From Pseudomonas sp. LS44 (GTDB taxonomy: Bacteria; Pseudomonadota; Gammaproteobacteria; Pseudomonadales; Pseudomonadaceae): DNA of 64,000 nt. This document shows positions 25,691 through 37,864 of the stretch, piece by piece (the first letter of the stretch is position 1; the number at the start of each line of letters is the position of its first letter). Below the pieces are notes generated by a model. That model ran no database searches. It was not told the DNA's origin and was given only the letters and a program-made list of their open reading frames with translations. A program made the position numbers and the translations under genes. Where the stretch lies: contig NZ_CP102830.1 in NCBI RefSeq assembly GCF_024730785.1, forward strand, positions 186,001 to 250,000, given 5' to 3'.

Positions 25691-26575
25691 TCAGGCAACC
25701 TGCTCGGCGTTGGATTTCCACGCCGGGGCAGAGGCTTCTTTGCCCATGGTTTCCATGGCTTCCTGGATCGCCCGCTTGCGCCGCTCTTCCGAGCGCCGGG
25801 CGAAGTACCAGGCGCAGAAGGTGAACAGCGAGACCACCAACAGAATCAGACTGGCGACCGCGTTGATTTCCGGCTTCACGCCTAGGCGCACGGCGGAGAA
25901 CACCTCCATCGGCAAGGTGGTCGAGCCCGGCCCGGAGACGAAGCTGGCAAGCACCAGATCATCCAGCGACAGGGCGAACGACATCATCCCCCCCGCCGCC
26001 AGCGACGGCGCGATCATCGGGATGGTGATCAGGAAGAACACCTTCCACGGCTTGGCACCCAGATCCATCGCCGCCTCTTCGATGGACAGGTCCAGTTCGC
26101 GCAGGCGCGCCGCCACCACGACCGCCACGTAGGCCGAACAGAACGTGGTGTGGGCGATCCAGATGGTCAGCAGGCCACGCTCGGCCGGCCAGCCGATCAG
26201 CTGGGCCATGGCCACGAACAGCAGGAGCAACGACAGGCCGGTGATCACTTCGGGCATCACCAGCGGCGCAGTGACCATGCCGCCGAACAGCGTGCGGCCC
26301 CGGAAGTGTGGAATCCGCGTCAGCACGAAGGCCGCCAAGGTGCCCAGCGCCACCGCGGCGATCGCCGTGTAGCAGGCAATCTCCAGCGAGCGCATCACCG
26401 AACCCATCAGCTGGCTGTTATCCAGCAGGCCGACATACCACTTCACCGACCAGCCGCCCCACACCGTCACCAGCTTGGAGGCGTTGAACGAGTAGATGAC
26501 CAGAATCACCATCGGCGCGTAGATGAAAATCAGCCCAACCCAGAGCATCAGCGTCGAGAAACTGAAGCGCTTCAT
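25691..26575 (-). CDS. spuH: Spermidine/putrescine ABC transporter permease SpuH
   Basis: A 294-residue inner-membrane permease (PotI type) with about six transmembrane segments. WVGLIFIYAPMVILVIYSFNASK is the conserved first segment, and SIEEAAMDLGAKPWKVFFLITIPMIAPSL is the EAA loop. It is the last gene of the spuABCDEFGH operon and overlaps spuG by ATGA. With SpuG it forms the channel for polyamines delivered by SpuD and SpuE and powered by SpuF. Confidence 0.95.
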   Translation of the reverse strand: MKRFSFSTLMLWVGLIFIYAPMVILVIYSFNASKLVTVWGGWSVKWYVGLLDNSQLMGSVMRSLEIACYTAIAAVALGTLAAFVLTRIPHFRGRTLFGGMVTAPLVMPEVITGLSLLLLFVAMAQLIGWPAERGLLTIWIAHTTFCSAYVAVVVAARLRELDLSIEEAAMDLGAKPWKVFFLITIPMIAPSLAAGGMMSFALSLDDLVLASFVSGPGSTTLPMEVFSAVRLGVKPEINAVASLILLVVSLFTFCAWYFARRSEERRKRAIQEAMETMGKEASAPAWKSNAEQVA

Positions 26576-27480
26576 ACCTTGCCCTCCAGCTCTTTCGCCT
26601 GGTTCTTGTTGAACAGGATGATTGGCACAATCAGGATCAGCAGCATCACCACCGCCAGGGCCGACGCCGCCGGCCAGTCGCGGTTATTGAAGAACTCTTG
26701 CCACATCACCTTGCCGATCATCAGGGTCTCCGGGCCGCCGAGCAGCTCAGGAATCACGAATTCGCCGACCACCGGGATGAACACCAGCATGCAGCCGGCG
26801 ATGATGCCGTTCTTCGACAGCGGTACGGTGATCTTCCAGAAGCTGTTGAAGGTGCTCGAACCCAGGTCGGCGGCGGCCTCCAGCAAGCTGCCATCGTGCT
26901 TGACCAGGTTGGCGTAGAGCGGCAACACCATGAACGGCAGGTACGAATAGACCACGCCGATATACACCGCGAGGTTGGTGTTGAGGATGTGCAGCGGGTT
27001 GTCGATCAGCCCGATGCCGAGCAGGAAGCTGTTAAGCAGACCGTTGTTGCTGAGGATGCCCATCCAGGCGTAGACGCGAATCAGGATCGCGGTCCAGGTC
27101 GGCATCATGATCAGCAGCAGCAGGGTGGTTTGCATTTCCTTGCTGGCGCGGGCGATGGCGTAGGCCATCGGGTAGCCGATCAGCAGGCACAGCAGGGTGC
27201 TGATCAGCGCCATCTTCAGCGAACCGAGATAGGCCGCCAGATACAGCGAGTCCTCGCCGAGGCGCATGTAGCTTTCGACGCTGAGGATGATCGACAGCTG
27301 GTTCTCCGCCCAGCTGTAGATTTCCGTGTAGGGCGGAATCGCCACGTCGGCTTCGGCGAAGCTGATCTTCAGGACGATCAGGAACGGCAGCAGGAAGAAC
27401 AGGAACAGCCAGGCGAATGGCACACCGATCACGGTATGCCGACCGCTGGGCAGACGTTTCTTGAGACTGGAAATTTTCAT
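26572..27480 (-). CDS. spuG: Spermidine/putrescine ABC transporter permease SpuG
   Basis: A 302-residue permease (PotH type). GVPFAWLFLFFLLPFLIVLKISFAE is the first membrane segment, RVYAWMGILSNNGLLNSFLLGIG and LPFMVLPLYANLVKHDGSLLEAAADLGS the conserved central part with the EAA loop. The internal ATG is chosen because it overlaps the spuF stop codon (ATGA) and gives the family N-terminus; its stop overlaps spuH in the same way. The three genes spuF, spuG and spuH are thus translationally chained. Confidence 0.94.
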   Translation of the reverse strand: MKISSLKKRLPSGRHTVIGVPFAWLFLFFLLPFLIVLKISFAEADVAIPPYTEIYSWAENQLSIILSVESYMRLGEDSLYLAAYLGSLKMALISTLLCLLIGYPMAYAIARASKEMQTTLLLLIMMPTWTAILIRVYAWMGILSNNGLLNSFLLGIGLIDNPLHILNTNLAVYIGVVYSYLPFMVLPLYANLVKHDGSLLEAAADLGSSTFNSFWKITVPLSKNGIIAGCMLVFIPVVGEFVIPELLGGPETLMIGKVMWQEFFNNRDWPAASALAVVMLLILIVPIILFNKNQAKELEGKV

Positions 27481-28619
27481 GAGCGCAGCGCGACCCCGCT
27501 GTCGTCTTCCCACCAGACGAACACTTCATCGTCCCAGGTCGGCCGCGCGCCGCGCCGCTCGGCGTTGGCGACGAAGGACTGGACGATCGCCCCGCTCGGC
27601 AGCTTGACGTAGAACACCGAGTGGCCGCCGAGGTAGGCGATGTCATGCACGGTGCCGCGCGACCAGTTGTATTCGCTGGCCGGCTGCTCGGTGGTGACCA
27701 GCAGCTTCTCCGGGCGGATGGCATAGGTGATGCTCTTGTCCTCGGCGGAGGTGGTCACGCCGTGACCGACGTAGATGCTGCGCTCTAGCACCGGGCTGTC
27801 GATCAGCGCGTGGCCTTCCATGTCTTCGACGATCTGGCCTTCGAACAGGTTGACGTTGCCGATGAATTCGCAAACCTGGCGGCTGATCGGCGTCTCGTAG
27901 ATGTCCACCGGGCTGCCGATCTGTTCGATGCAACCGAGGTGCATGATGGCGATGCGCTGGGCCATGGTCATGGCCTCTTCCTGGTCGTGGGTGACCATCA
28001 CGCAGGTCACGCCGACCCGCTCGATGATTTCCACCAGCTCCAGCTGCATCTGCGAACGGAGTTTCTTGTCCAGTGCGCCCATCGGCTCATCGAGCAGCAG
28101 CAGCTTGGGGCTCTTGGCCAGTGAACGGGCCAGGGCCACGCGCTGGCGCTGGCCGCCGGACAGCTGGTGCGGCTTGCGCCTGGCGTACTGGCTCATCTGC
28201 ACCAGCTTGAGCATCTCGGCGACGCGAGCGTCGACGTCTTCCTTGCTCATCTTGTCCTGCTTGAGGCCGAAGGCAATGTTCTGCGCCACGGTCATATGCG
28301 GGAACAGCGCATAGGACTGGAACATCATGTTGATCGGCCGCTCGTAGGGCGGCATGTTGGTGATGTCGACACCGTCGAGGAAAATTTTCCCCTCGGTGGG
28401 CCGCTCGAAACCGGCGAGCATGCGCAGCAAGGTCGACTTGCCAGAGCCCGAGCCGCCGAGCAGGGCGAAGATTTCGCCCTTGTTGATCGTCAGCGATACG
28501 CCATCCACCGCCAGGGTCTCGTCGAACTGCTTGCTGACCCGATCGATTTTAACCAGCACCTGTTTGGGTTGCTGGCTGCCCTCGAGGGCTTTCTTGTAGG
28601 CACCAGAGGCAATCGCCAT
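27477..28619 (-). CDS. spuF: Spermidine/putrescine ABC transporter ATP-binding protein SpuF
   Basis: A 380-residue ABC ATPase (PotG type). Walker A GGSGSGKST is at residues 55-63; the signature [15 protein letters not shown] and Walker B LLLLDEPMGALD follow, then HDQEEAMTMAQR. The C-terminal ~120 residues are the TOBE regulatory domain (AIRPEKLLVTT). The start with GGGAG 8 nt upstream is preferred over an ATG six codons earlier that lacks a site. It lies 50 nt after spuE and overlaps spuG. Confidence 0.95.
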   Translation of the reverse strand: MAIASGAYKKALEGSQQPKQVLVKIDRVSKQFDETLAVDGVSLTINKGEIFALLGGSGSGKSTLLRMLAGFERPTEGKIFLDGVDITNMPPYERPINMMFQSYALFPHMTVAQNIAFGLKQDKMSKEDVDARVAEMLKLVQMSQYARRKPHQLSGGQRQRVALARSLAKSPKLLLLDEPMGALDKKLRSQMQLELVEIIERVGVTCVMVTHDQEEAMTMAQRIAIMHLGCIEQIGSPVDIYETPISRQVCEFIGNVNLFEGQIVEDMEGHALIDSPVLERSIYVGHGVTTSAEDKSITYAIRPEKLLVTTEQPASEYNWSRGTVHDIAYLGGHSVFYVKLPSGAIVQSFVANAERRGARPTWDDEVFVWWEDDSGVALRS

Positions 28620-28669
28620 CACACACTCCCAACTCAATGAAGCCCGGCATGCGAGGCCGGGCGCTTTGA

Positions 28670-29941
<1,272 letters not shown>

Positions 29942-29948
29942 TCATCGC

Positions 29949-31160
<1,212 letters not shown>

Positions 31161-31200
31161 TTACAACTTTTCTACCGTTGCGCACCTTGCCATCCGGCGA

Positions 31201-32574
31201 TCAGCCTTGAATATCCTTCAACGTCAGATCAAGGCACAGCCGTGCTTTGCTCACCAGTTCGTCGATCTCGGTGCGGCTGATTACCAGTGGTGGCGCAATA
31301 ATCATAGTGTCCCCAACGGCACGCATGATCAGGCCGTTGTTGAAACAGTGACCACGACAAACCATGCCGGCGCCCACGTCGTCTGCATAGCGCTCGCGGG
31401 TCTGCTTGTTCTTCACCAATTCGATCGCGCCGAGCATGCCGATACCGCGCACTTCGCCCACCAATGGGTGGTCAGCCAGCTCGCGTAAACGTGTCTGCAA
31501 ATAGGGTGCCGTTTCGGCTTTGACCTTCTCGACGATTTTCTCGTCGCGCAGGATGCGGATATTTTCCAGGGCCACGGCGGCCGCCACCGGATGCCCGGAA
31601 TAGGTGAAGCCGTGGTTGAAGTCGCCGCCTTCGTTGATCACCGCGAACACCTTGTCGCTGACCACCAGACCACCCATGGGCACATAGCCGGAGGTCAGGC
31701 CCTTGGCGATGGTCATCAGGTCCGGCGTGTTGCCGTAGTAGTCGCTGGCGAACCACTCGCCGGTACGGCCGAACCCGGTGATCACCTCATCGGCGACGAA
31801 CAGGATGTCGTACTTGGCGAGAATCTCGCGGATCCGCGGCCAATAGCTGTCCGGCGGGATGATCACCCCGCCGGCGCCCTGGATCGGCTCGGCGATGAAC
31901 GCGGCGACTTTCTCTTCGCCGACTTCGAGAATCTTCTTCTCCAGCTGATCGGCCGCCCAGATGCCGAACTCCTCGGGGTTCATGTCGCCGCCTTCGTCGA
32001 ACCAGTACGGCTGCGGGATGTGCACGATGCCGGGGATCGGCAGGTCGCCTTGCTCGTGCATGTACTTCATGCCGCCGAGGCTGGCGCCGGCCACCGTCGA
32101 GCCGTGGTAACCGTTGATGCGGCTGATGATCACCTTCTTCTGCGGCTGGCCCTTCAGTGCCCAGTAATGGCGCACCAGGCGCAGCATGGTGTCGTTGCCT
32201 TCCGAGCCCGAGCCGGTGAAGAACACGTGGTTCAAGCCGGCCGGGGCGACATCGGCAATCGCCTTGGCCAGCTCCAGCACCGGCGGGTGCGCGGTCTGGA
32301 AGAAGGTGTTGTAGAACGGCAGCTGGCGCATCTGTTTGCTGGCCGCCTCGACCAGCTCTTCGCGGCCGTAGCCGATCGCCATGCACCACAGGCCGGCCAT
32401 GCCATCGAGGATTTTGTTGCCCTCGCTGTCCCACAGATACACGCCTGCGGCCTTGGTGATGATGCGCGGACCTTTCTCGCTCAGCTGCTTGTAGTCGCTG
32501 AACGGCGCCAGATGGTGCTGTTGGCTCAGCTCCTGCCACATGCGGGTCTGCGGGTTGGTCGGTTGGCTGCTCAT
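31201..32574 (-). CDS. spuC: Polyamine:pyruvate aminotransferase SpuC
   Basis: A 457-residue class III PLP aminotransferase that moves the terminal amino group of putrescine, cadaverine or spermidine to pyruvate. [18 protein letters not shown] binds the cofactor phosphate, NGYHGST and [15 protein letters not shown] (Asp262) contact the PLP ring, and Lys291 in [15 protein letters not shown] forms the Schiff base. The sequence is close to the crystallised P. aeruginosa SpuC, to judge by these blocks and length. It lies 110 nt behind spuB and provides the transaminase branch of putrescine catabolism, parallel to the gamma-glutamyl branch. Confidence 0.95.
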   Translation of the reverse strand: MSSQPTNPQTRMWQELSQQHHLAPFSDYKQLSEKGPRIITKAAGVYLWDSEGNKILDGMAGLWCMAIGYGREELVEAASKQMRQLPFYNTFFQTAHPPVLELAKAIADVAPAGLNHVFFTGSGSEGNDTMLRLVRHYWALKGQPQKKVIISRINGYHGSTVAGASLGGMKYMHEQGDLPIPGIVHIPQPYWFDEGGDMNPEEFGIWAADQLEKKILEVGEEKVAAFIAEPIQGAGGVIIPPDSYWPRIREILAKYDILFVADEVITGFGRTGEWFASDYYGNTPDLMTIAKGLTSGYVPMGGLVVSDKVFAVINEGGDFNHGFTYSGHPVAAAVALENIRILRDEKIVEKVKAETAPYLQTRLRELADHPLVGEVRGIGMLGAIELVKNKQTRERYADDVGAGMVCRGHCFNNGLIMRAVGDTMIIAPPLVISRTEIDELVSKARLCLDLTLKDIQG

Positions 32575-32684
32575 TACTCACCTCTTGGCAATGTGGCCCG
32601 TCGCGGCGGGCCGGAATCAGGTCGGAGCGAACGAATCCGCCCCGTGAAATGCTGCGTCTTTCGCCCGGCGAAAGACGCGCTCGA

Positions 32685-34043
32685 TCAGACCGAGAACAGC
32701 AGGAATTCACGCTCCCAGGAGCTGATCACCCGCTTGTAGTTCTCGTGCTCGGCACGCTTCACCGCCACGTAGGCGTCGATGAAGCGCTGGCCGAGATATT
32801 TCTCCAGCGCCTTGCAGTTGCCCATGCGCTCGAGGGCATCCTCGATGGTCAACGGCAGGCGCAGGTTGCGCCGTTCGTAGGCGCGCCCCTTGACCTGGGC
32901 GCTTGGCTTCAGGCCGTCGACCATACCGATGTAGCCGCACAGCAGGCTGGCGGCGATCGCCAGGTAGGGGTTGGCGTCGGCGCCGGCCAGACGGTTCTCC
33001 ACCCGGCGGTTGTCCGGATTGGAGTCCGGCACGCGCAGGCCGACGGTACGGTTTTCCTCGCCCCATTCGACGTTCACCGGCGCCGAGGTATCGGGCAGGA
33101 AACGGCGGAACGAGTTGACGTTCGGGGCGAACAGCGGCAGCACCTCGGGGATGAACTTCTGCAGGCCGCCGATGTGGTTGAGGAACAGCTCGCTCATCGA
33201 ACCGTCGTCGTTGGAGAAGATGTTCTTGCCGGTCTCCAGGTCGACGACGCTCTGGTGCAGGTGCATGGCGCTGCCCGGCTCGTCGGTGATCGGCTTGGCC
33301 ATGAAGGTCGCCGCCACGTTGTGCTTGAGCGCGGCCTCACGCATGGTGCGTTTGAACACGGTGATCTGGTCGGCCAGGTGCAGGGCGTCGCCGTGACGGA
33401 AGTTGATCTCCATCTGCGCCGGACCTTCCTCGTGGATCAGCGTGTCGAGATCCAGCTCCTGCGCTTCGCACCAGTCATACATGTCCTCGAACAGCGGGTC
33501 GAATTCGTTCGCCGCGTCGATGGAGAACGACTGGCGCCCGGTTTCCGGACGCCCGGAGCGGCCGACCGGCGCCTGCAACGGGTAGTCGGGGTCGTCACTG
33601 CGCTTGGTCAGGTAGAACTCCATCTCCGGCGCGACGATCGGCTTCCAGCCCTTGTCGGCGTACATCTTCAGGACTTTCTTGAGGATGTTGCGCGGCGACA
33701 GGTCGATCGGGTTGCCGAGCTTGTCGAAGGTGTCGTGGATGACCATGGCCGTTGGTTCGATGGCCCAGGGCACCAGGAACACCGCGCCCTCGTCCGGCCG
33801 GCAGATCATGTCGATGTCCGCCGGGTCGAGCAGCTCGTAATAGATGTCATCCTCGACGTAGTCGCCGGTGACGGTTTGCAGCAGCACGCTTTCCGGCAGG
33901 CGCATGCCTTTTTCGTCGAGGAACTTGTTGGTCGGCGCGATCTTGCCGCGGGCGATGCCGGTCAGGTCGCTGATCAAGCATTCGACTTCGGTGATTTTGC
34001 GTTCTTTCAGCCAGCTGGAGAGCTGGTCGAGACTGGTACTCAT
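32685..34043 (-). CDS. spuB: Gamma-glutamylpolyamine synthetase SpuB (glutamine synthetase fold)
   Basis: A 452-residue glutamine-synthetase-like enzyme that ligates glutamate to a polyamine amino group. The start MSTSLDQLSSWLKERKI has a GAGG site. ISDLTGIARGKIAPTNKFL is the beta-grasp block; APEMEFYLTKRSDD, EGPAQMEINFRHGDAL and GSAMHLHQSVVD carry the metal-binding Glu and His residues, and NRTVGLRVPDSNPDNRRVENRLAGADANPYLAI is the glutamate/ATP block. It differs from GlnA in lacking the adenylylation loop. A paralog, spuI, lies divergently at 35116. spuA is 43 nt upstream in the same operon. Confidence 0.93.
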   Translation of the reverse strand: MSTSLDQLSSWLKERKITEVECLISDLTGIARGKIAPTNKFLDEKGMRLPESVLLQTVTGDYVEDDIYYELLDPADIDMICRPDEGAVFLVPWAIEPTAMVIHDTFDKLGNPIDLSPRNILKKVLKMYADKGWKPIVAPEMEFYLTKRSDDPDYPLQAPVGRSGRPETGRQSFSIDAANEFDPLFEDMYDWCEAQELDLDTLIHEEGPAQMEINFRHGDALHLADQITVFKRTMREAALKHNVAATFMAKPITDEPGSAMHLHQSVVDLETGKNIFSNDDGSMSELFLNHIGGLQKFIPEVLPLFAPNVNSFRRFLPDTSAPVNVEWGEENRTVGLRVPDSNPDNRRVENRLAGADANPYLAIAASLLCGYIGMVDGLKPSAQVKGRAYERRNLRLPLTIEDALERMGNCKALEKYLGQRFIDAYVAVKRAEHENYKRVISSWEREFLLFSV

Positions 34044-34086
34044 AGAGACCTCAGGGTTAAGAGCTGCACCTTTTATATAGCTGAGC

Positions 34087-34839
34087 TCAGCGTTGCCCCG
34101 CCCTCTTCCTGCAAGCCTCACCAAAGGCCTGGAAAATGGCGAGATAATCGGGATTGCTGCGTACTTGCCACTCTGGATGCCATTGCACCCCCAGCGTAAA
34201 GCTTTTGGCTCCTTCGACCGAGATCGCCTCGATCAGCCCATCAGGGGCCAGAGCCTCGACTCGCAGGCCCGGCGCCAGACGATCAACGCCCTGGCCATGA
34301 ATCGAATTGACTTGAATCTCGCGTGGCAAGCCGAGGCCGGCGAGGACCCCGCCTGGCTGCACCTGCAGCGGGTGGCGTGGCGCATATTGAACATCCAGCG
34401 GCTGGTTTTCCGGCTCGCGGTGGTCGATGAACGGCCCAGCCTCGTGCACCTTCTGATGCAGGCTGCCGCCGAACGCGACGTTCATTTCCTGGAAGCCGCG
34501 GCAGATTCCGAGCAGCGGAACGCCAGCGGCCACCGCGGCGCGCAGCAGCGGCAGGGTGGTGCGATCACGTTCGGGATCATGCGGGGTGCCCGGCGCGCTG
34601 GCCGAGCCACCATATAGATGCGGCTCAACGTTGGACGGCGAGCCGGTGAACAACAAGCCATCGAGGCTTTCCAGCAATGCGTGGGGGTCGATCAGATCGC
34701 CGAGGGCGGGGATCACCAAGGGTAGTCCACCGGCACCAAGCACCGCTGCACGCAGGTATTTGTCGCCGACGATATGGTAGGAATGCAGGCCGATCTGCTT
34801 GGTGCAAGCGGTGACGCCGATCAATGGCAGGCGAGCCAT
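34087..34839 (-). CDS. spuA: Gamma-glutamyl-GABA hydrolase-type glutamine amidotransferase SpuA
   Basis: A 250-residue class I glutamine amidotransferase of the peptidase C26/PuuD type. The nucleophile is Cys113 in LLGICRGFQEMNVAFGG, and VQWHPEW provides the catalytic His and Glu. GSPSNVEPHLYGG is the oxyanion-side loop typical of PuuD. It should release glutamate from gamma-glutamylated intermediates, completing the SpuI/SpuB branch. It is the first gene of the spuABCDEFGH operon and divergent from spuI. The ATG gives the standard family N-terminus ARLPLIGVTAC. Confidence 0.92.
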   Translation of the reverse strand: MARLPLIGVTACTKQIGLHSYHIVGDKYLRAAVLGAGGLPLVIPALGDLIDPHALLESLDGLLFTGSPSNVEPHLYGGSASAPGTPHDPERDRTTLPLLRAAVAAGVPLLGICRGFQEMNVAFGGSLHQKVHEAGPFIDHREPENQPLDVQYAPRHPLQVQPGGVLAGLGLPREIQVNSIHGQGVDRLAPGLRVEALAPDGLIEAISVEGAKSFTLGVQWHPEWQVRSNPDYLAIFQAFGEACRKRAGQR

Positions 34840-35115
34840 GAGACACCCGATTTATTGCTGTTATGGGTTTCGGCCGAGCTTAGCCTTGTTCATTTTTTTC
34901 CACAATAGTCATGTAAAAAATTGAACACACCCTGCTGTGCACTGCGTAGAACAAGGCCGCGAGCTATCCTGTAACGCGCTGAAATGCCCCAAAACTGGCT
35001 TGAAGGCGCTTTTTTAGGGCACAATTCCTCTAGCTTGACAGGCTATGGCGTTTACGATTGACTCAAGCTCTATCAGTCGAATGATTGATATTTTTAACAA
35101 TAAAGGTGTTTCATC
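34840..35115. promoter_or_regulatory. Divergent promoter region of spuA and spuI
   Basis: A 276-nt gap, AT-rich at both ends, with no gene. GTTCA and TGAAC halves flank TTTTTTTCCACAATAG and AAAAAAT tracts near spuA (about 34888-34930). TTGACA at 35035-35040 could be a -35 box for spuI, but no convincing -10 box stands 17 nt downstream. Regulation by polyamine-responsive factors is expected; the site is not assigned. Confidence 0.45.
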
Positions 35116-36492
35116 ATGTCGGTACCCCCGCGTGCCGTTCAGCTCAACGAAGCGAACGCGTTCCTTAAGGAACATCCTGAGGTTCTGTTCGTCGACCTTC
35201 TGATTGCAGATATGAATGGCGTCGTGCGCGGCAAGCGCATCGAACGCACCAGCCTCCACAAGGTGTACGAAAAAGGCATCAACCTCCCCGCCTCTTTGTT
35301 CGCCCTGGATATCAATGGCTCGACGGTGGAAAGCACCGGCCTGGGTCTGGATATCGGTGATGCTGACCGTATCTGCTACCCCATCCCCAACACCCTGTGC
35401 AATGAGCCATGGCAGAAGCGCCCAACCGCGCAACTGTTGATGACCATGCACGAGATCGAAGGCGCGCCGTTTTTCGCCGACCCTCGGGAAGTGTTGCGCC
35501 GGGTGGTACAGAAGTTCGACGAACTGGGCCTGACCATTTGTGCAGCTTTCGAGCTGGAGTTTTATCTGATCGACCAGGAAAACGTGAACGGCCGTCCGCA
35601 GCCGCCACGTTCGCCGATTTCCGGCAAGCGCCCGATGTCCACCCAGGTGTACCTGATCGACGACCTCGATGAGTACGCCGAATGTCTGCAGGACATTCTC
35701 GAAGGCGCCAAGGAGCAAGGCATTCCCGCCGATGCGATCGTCAAGGAGAGCGCCCCGGCGCAATTCGAGGTCAACCTGCATCACGTCGCCGACCCGATCA
35801 AGGCCTGCGACTATGCGGTGCTGCTCAAGCGCCTGGTGAAGAACATCGCCTACGACCATGAGATGGACACCACCTTCATGGCCAAGCCCTATCCGGGGCA
35901 AGCCGGTAATGGTCTGCACGTGCACATCTCGATTCTCGACAAGGACGGCAACAACATCTTCGCCAGCGTCGAGCCGGAGAAGTGCGATGCGCTGCGCCAC
36001 GCACTCGGCGGCGTGCTGGAAACTATGCCGGCGTCGATGGCGTTCATCTGCCCGAACGTCAACTCGTACCGGCGTTTCGGCGCCCAGTTCTATGTGCCGA
36101 ACGCGCCGAGCTGGGGTCTGGACAACCGTACCGTGGCGCTGCGCGTGCCGACCGGCAGCCCGGATTCGGTACGCATCGAACACCGCGTCGCCGGTGCCGA
36201 TGCCAACCCGTATCTGATGATGGCGGCGCTCCTGGCCGGCGTGCATCACGGCCTGACTAACCAGATCGAGCCAGGCGAGCCGATTGAGGGTAACTCCTAC
36301 GAGCAGCTGGAACAGAGCCTGCCAAACAACCTGCGCGACGCTCTGCGCGAGTTGGACGACAGCGAAATCCTCGCGCGCTATATCGATCCGAAGTACATCG
36401 ATATCTTCGTCGCCTGTAAGGAAAGCGAGCTGGCCGAGTTCGAGCATTCGATCTCCGACCTGGAATACAACTGGTATTTGCATACCGTGTGA
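35116..36492 (+). CDS. spuI: Gamma-glutamylpolyamine synthetase SpuI (glutamine synthetase fold)
   Basis: A 458-residue paralog of SpuB. DLLIADMNGVVRGKRIER is the beta-grasp block; AFELEFYLID, ESAPAQFEVNLHHVADP and GNGLHVHISILD hold the metal-site residues; NRTVALRVPTGSPDSVRIEHRVAGADANPYLMM is the substrate block. It is closest in gene position to P. aeruginosa SpuI (PA0296), shown there to be important for putrescine use through gamma-glutamylation. The AAAGGTG site precedes the ATG. It is a single-gene unit with its own terminator at 36509. Confidence 0.93.
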   Translation: MSVPPRAVQLNEANAFLKEHPEVLFVDLLIADMNGVVRGKRIERTSLHKVYEKGINLPASLFALDINGSTVESTGLGLDIGDADRICYPIPNTLCNEPWQKRPTAQLLMTMHEIEGAPFFADPREVLRRVVQKFDELGLTICAAFELEFYLIDQENVNGRPQPPRSPISGKRPMSTQVYLIDDLDEYAECLQDILEGAKEQGIPADAIVKESAPAQFEVNLHHVADPIKACDYAVLLKRLVKNIAYDHEMDTTFMAKPYPGQAGNGLHVHISILDKDGNNIFASVEPEKCDALRHALGGVLETMPASMAFICPNVNSYRRFGAQFYVPNAPSWGLDNRTVALRVPTGSPDSVRIEHRVAGADANPYLMMAALLAGVHHGLTNQIEPGEPIEGNSYEQLEQSLPNNLRDALRELDDSEILARYIDPKYIDIFVACKESELAEFEHSISDLEYNWYLHTV

Positions 36493-36508
36493 ACCACGTT
36501 CCACTCAC

Positions 36509-36542
36509 ACGACGCCGGCTTCTGCCGGCGTCGTGCTTTTCA
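36509..36542 (+). terminator. Intrinsic terminator of spuI
   Basis: A perfect 11-bp stem ACGACGCCGGC/GCCGGCGTCGT with a TTCT loop is followed by GCTTTT, 17 nt past the spuI stop codon. Confidence 0.85.
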
Positions 36543-36671
36543 GCGCACACGCTCTGCCTAGGGCCAGACTGGCGTGAAAGCCAATGTCAAAGCGCTGGCA
36601 TACAGACGACACTGCACCGCACACAACAGGCACGCCCCAGTGCCGCAACGTGCCATTAAGGAGTGATCGTC

Positions 36672-37727
36672 ATGCTGCGCACCTTCGTTTCACTGCTCTT
36701 GCTGTTTCCCTTGCTAGGCCACGCCGAAGACGTGCTGCACGTCCACAACTGGAACGACTACATCGACCCCAAGGTACTGGAAGATTTCCAGCGCGACACC
36801 GGCATCCGCGTCGACTACCAGACCTACAGCACCAGCGAAGAGATCGCCGCGCGGCTCGCCAGCGACCAACCAATCGACGTCGCCATGCCCTCCCACGACC
36901 TACTCGCCACGCTAATCAAGGACCAGCGCCTGCTGCCGTTGGACTTCGCCAGGCTGCCCAATCGCAAGCACCTCGACCCCGACCTGCTGGCCAAGCTGGC
37001 GGCCATGGATTCCGGCAATCGTCACGCCCTGCCCTACCTGTGGACCTCGGCCGGCCTGGCAGTCAACGTGCCGCAGGCCGAGGCCGCCCTCAACGGCCCG
37101 CTGCCCAACAGCTGGAGCCTGCTGTTCGACCCACAGTACAGCGCGCGCCTGGCCAGTTGCGGCATCAGCCTGCTGGATGCACCCAAAGAGATCTATTCCG
37201 GCCTGCTCAGCTACCAGGGTCACAACCTGGCGCGCACCTCGCCCGGCCGCCTCAAGCGCGCTAGCGCCACCCTCACCGCGCTGCGCCCACACCTGCGCTA
37301 CGTCGATAGCGAACGCTACATCGAGGACCTCAATCAGGGCCGCCTGTGCCTCGCGGTGGCCTGGTCCGGCGACGCGCTGGGCGCCGCCGAGGCCGGTCAG
37401 CCGGTGCAGTTCCTGATCCCCGAAGAAGGCGCCGCAGCCTCGATCGACAGCATGGTGATTCCCCGCACCGCGCAGCGCGTCGACCTGGCCTACCGCTTCA
37501 TCGACTACCTGATGCAGCCGCAGGTGGCCGCGCGCACCACCAGCGTCACCTTCTACCCCAGCGGCAACGCCGGCGCCCGCGAGTTCCTCGCCCCAAACCT
37601 GCGCGACAATCCGACGCTCTACCCGGATCGCGACACCAAGCGAAGGCTGGTCTTGCTGGAGACCGTCACGCCCAAGCTGCAGGCGGTCATCGACGACCAG
37701 TGGCCGCGCTTTCGCGACGCCCAGTGA
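36672..37727 (+). CDS. Divergent PotF-like periplasmic binding protein (PA0295 type)
   Basis: A 351-residue exported binding protein with signal peptide (VSLLLLFPLLGHAED). AAGGAG lies 9 nt before the ATG; a GTG three codons earlier is too close to that site. It follows the PotF layout (LHVHNWNDYIDPKVLEDF, PYLWTSAGLAVNVPQAEAAL, DSERYIEDLNQGRLCLAVAWSGDA). Two ligand contacts differ: NWSDYI of SpuD/SpuE is NWNDYI, and the aromatic in NLWFDM/GTFFDM is serine-isoleucine in AAASIDSMVIP. It probably binds a different molecule. In P. aeruginosa the equivalent gene is PA0295, next to aguR. It has no permease of its own and may feed SpuFGH or act as a sensor. Confidence 0.87.
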   Translation: MLRTFVSLLLLFPLLGHAEDVLHVHNWNDYIDPKVLEDFQRDTGIRVDYQTYSTSEEIAARLASDQPIDVAMPSHDLLATLIKDQRLLPLDFARLPNRKHLDPDLLAKLAAMDSGNRHALPYLWTSAGLAVNVPQAEAALNGPLPNSWSLLFDPQYSARLASCGISLLDAPKEIYSGLLSYQGHNLARTSPGRLKRASATLTALRPHLRYVDSERYIEDLNQGRLCLAVAWSGDALGAAEAGQPVQFLIPEEGAAASIDSMVIPRTAQRVDLAYRFIDYLMQPQVAARTTSVTFYPSGNAGAREFLAPNLRDNPTLYPDRDTKRRLVLLETVTPKLQAVIDDQWPRFRDAQ

Positions 37728-37864
37728 GCCGCCCACCGGCACGGCCGCTTGCCGGACGGCTGCGGTCTGACGTCCAATAACGCTCGCGGCCGGCCACGGG
37801 CCAACCCGGGCGCCGCCGGAGCAGACAGCCCCCGGCATTTCCAACGTCGGCTCAAGGAGCCCCC

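Noticed and set aside
35035..35062. TTGACA as a sigma70 promoter of spuI
   Set aside because: No acceptable -10 box at 16-18 nt; the match to -35 alone is too weak to annotate.
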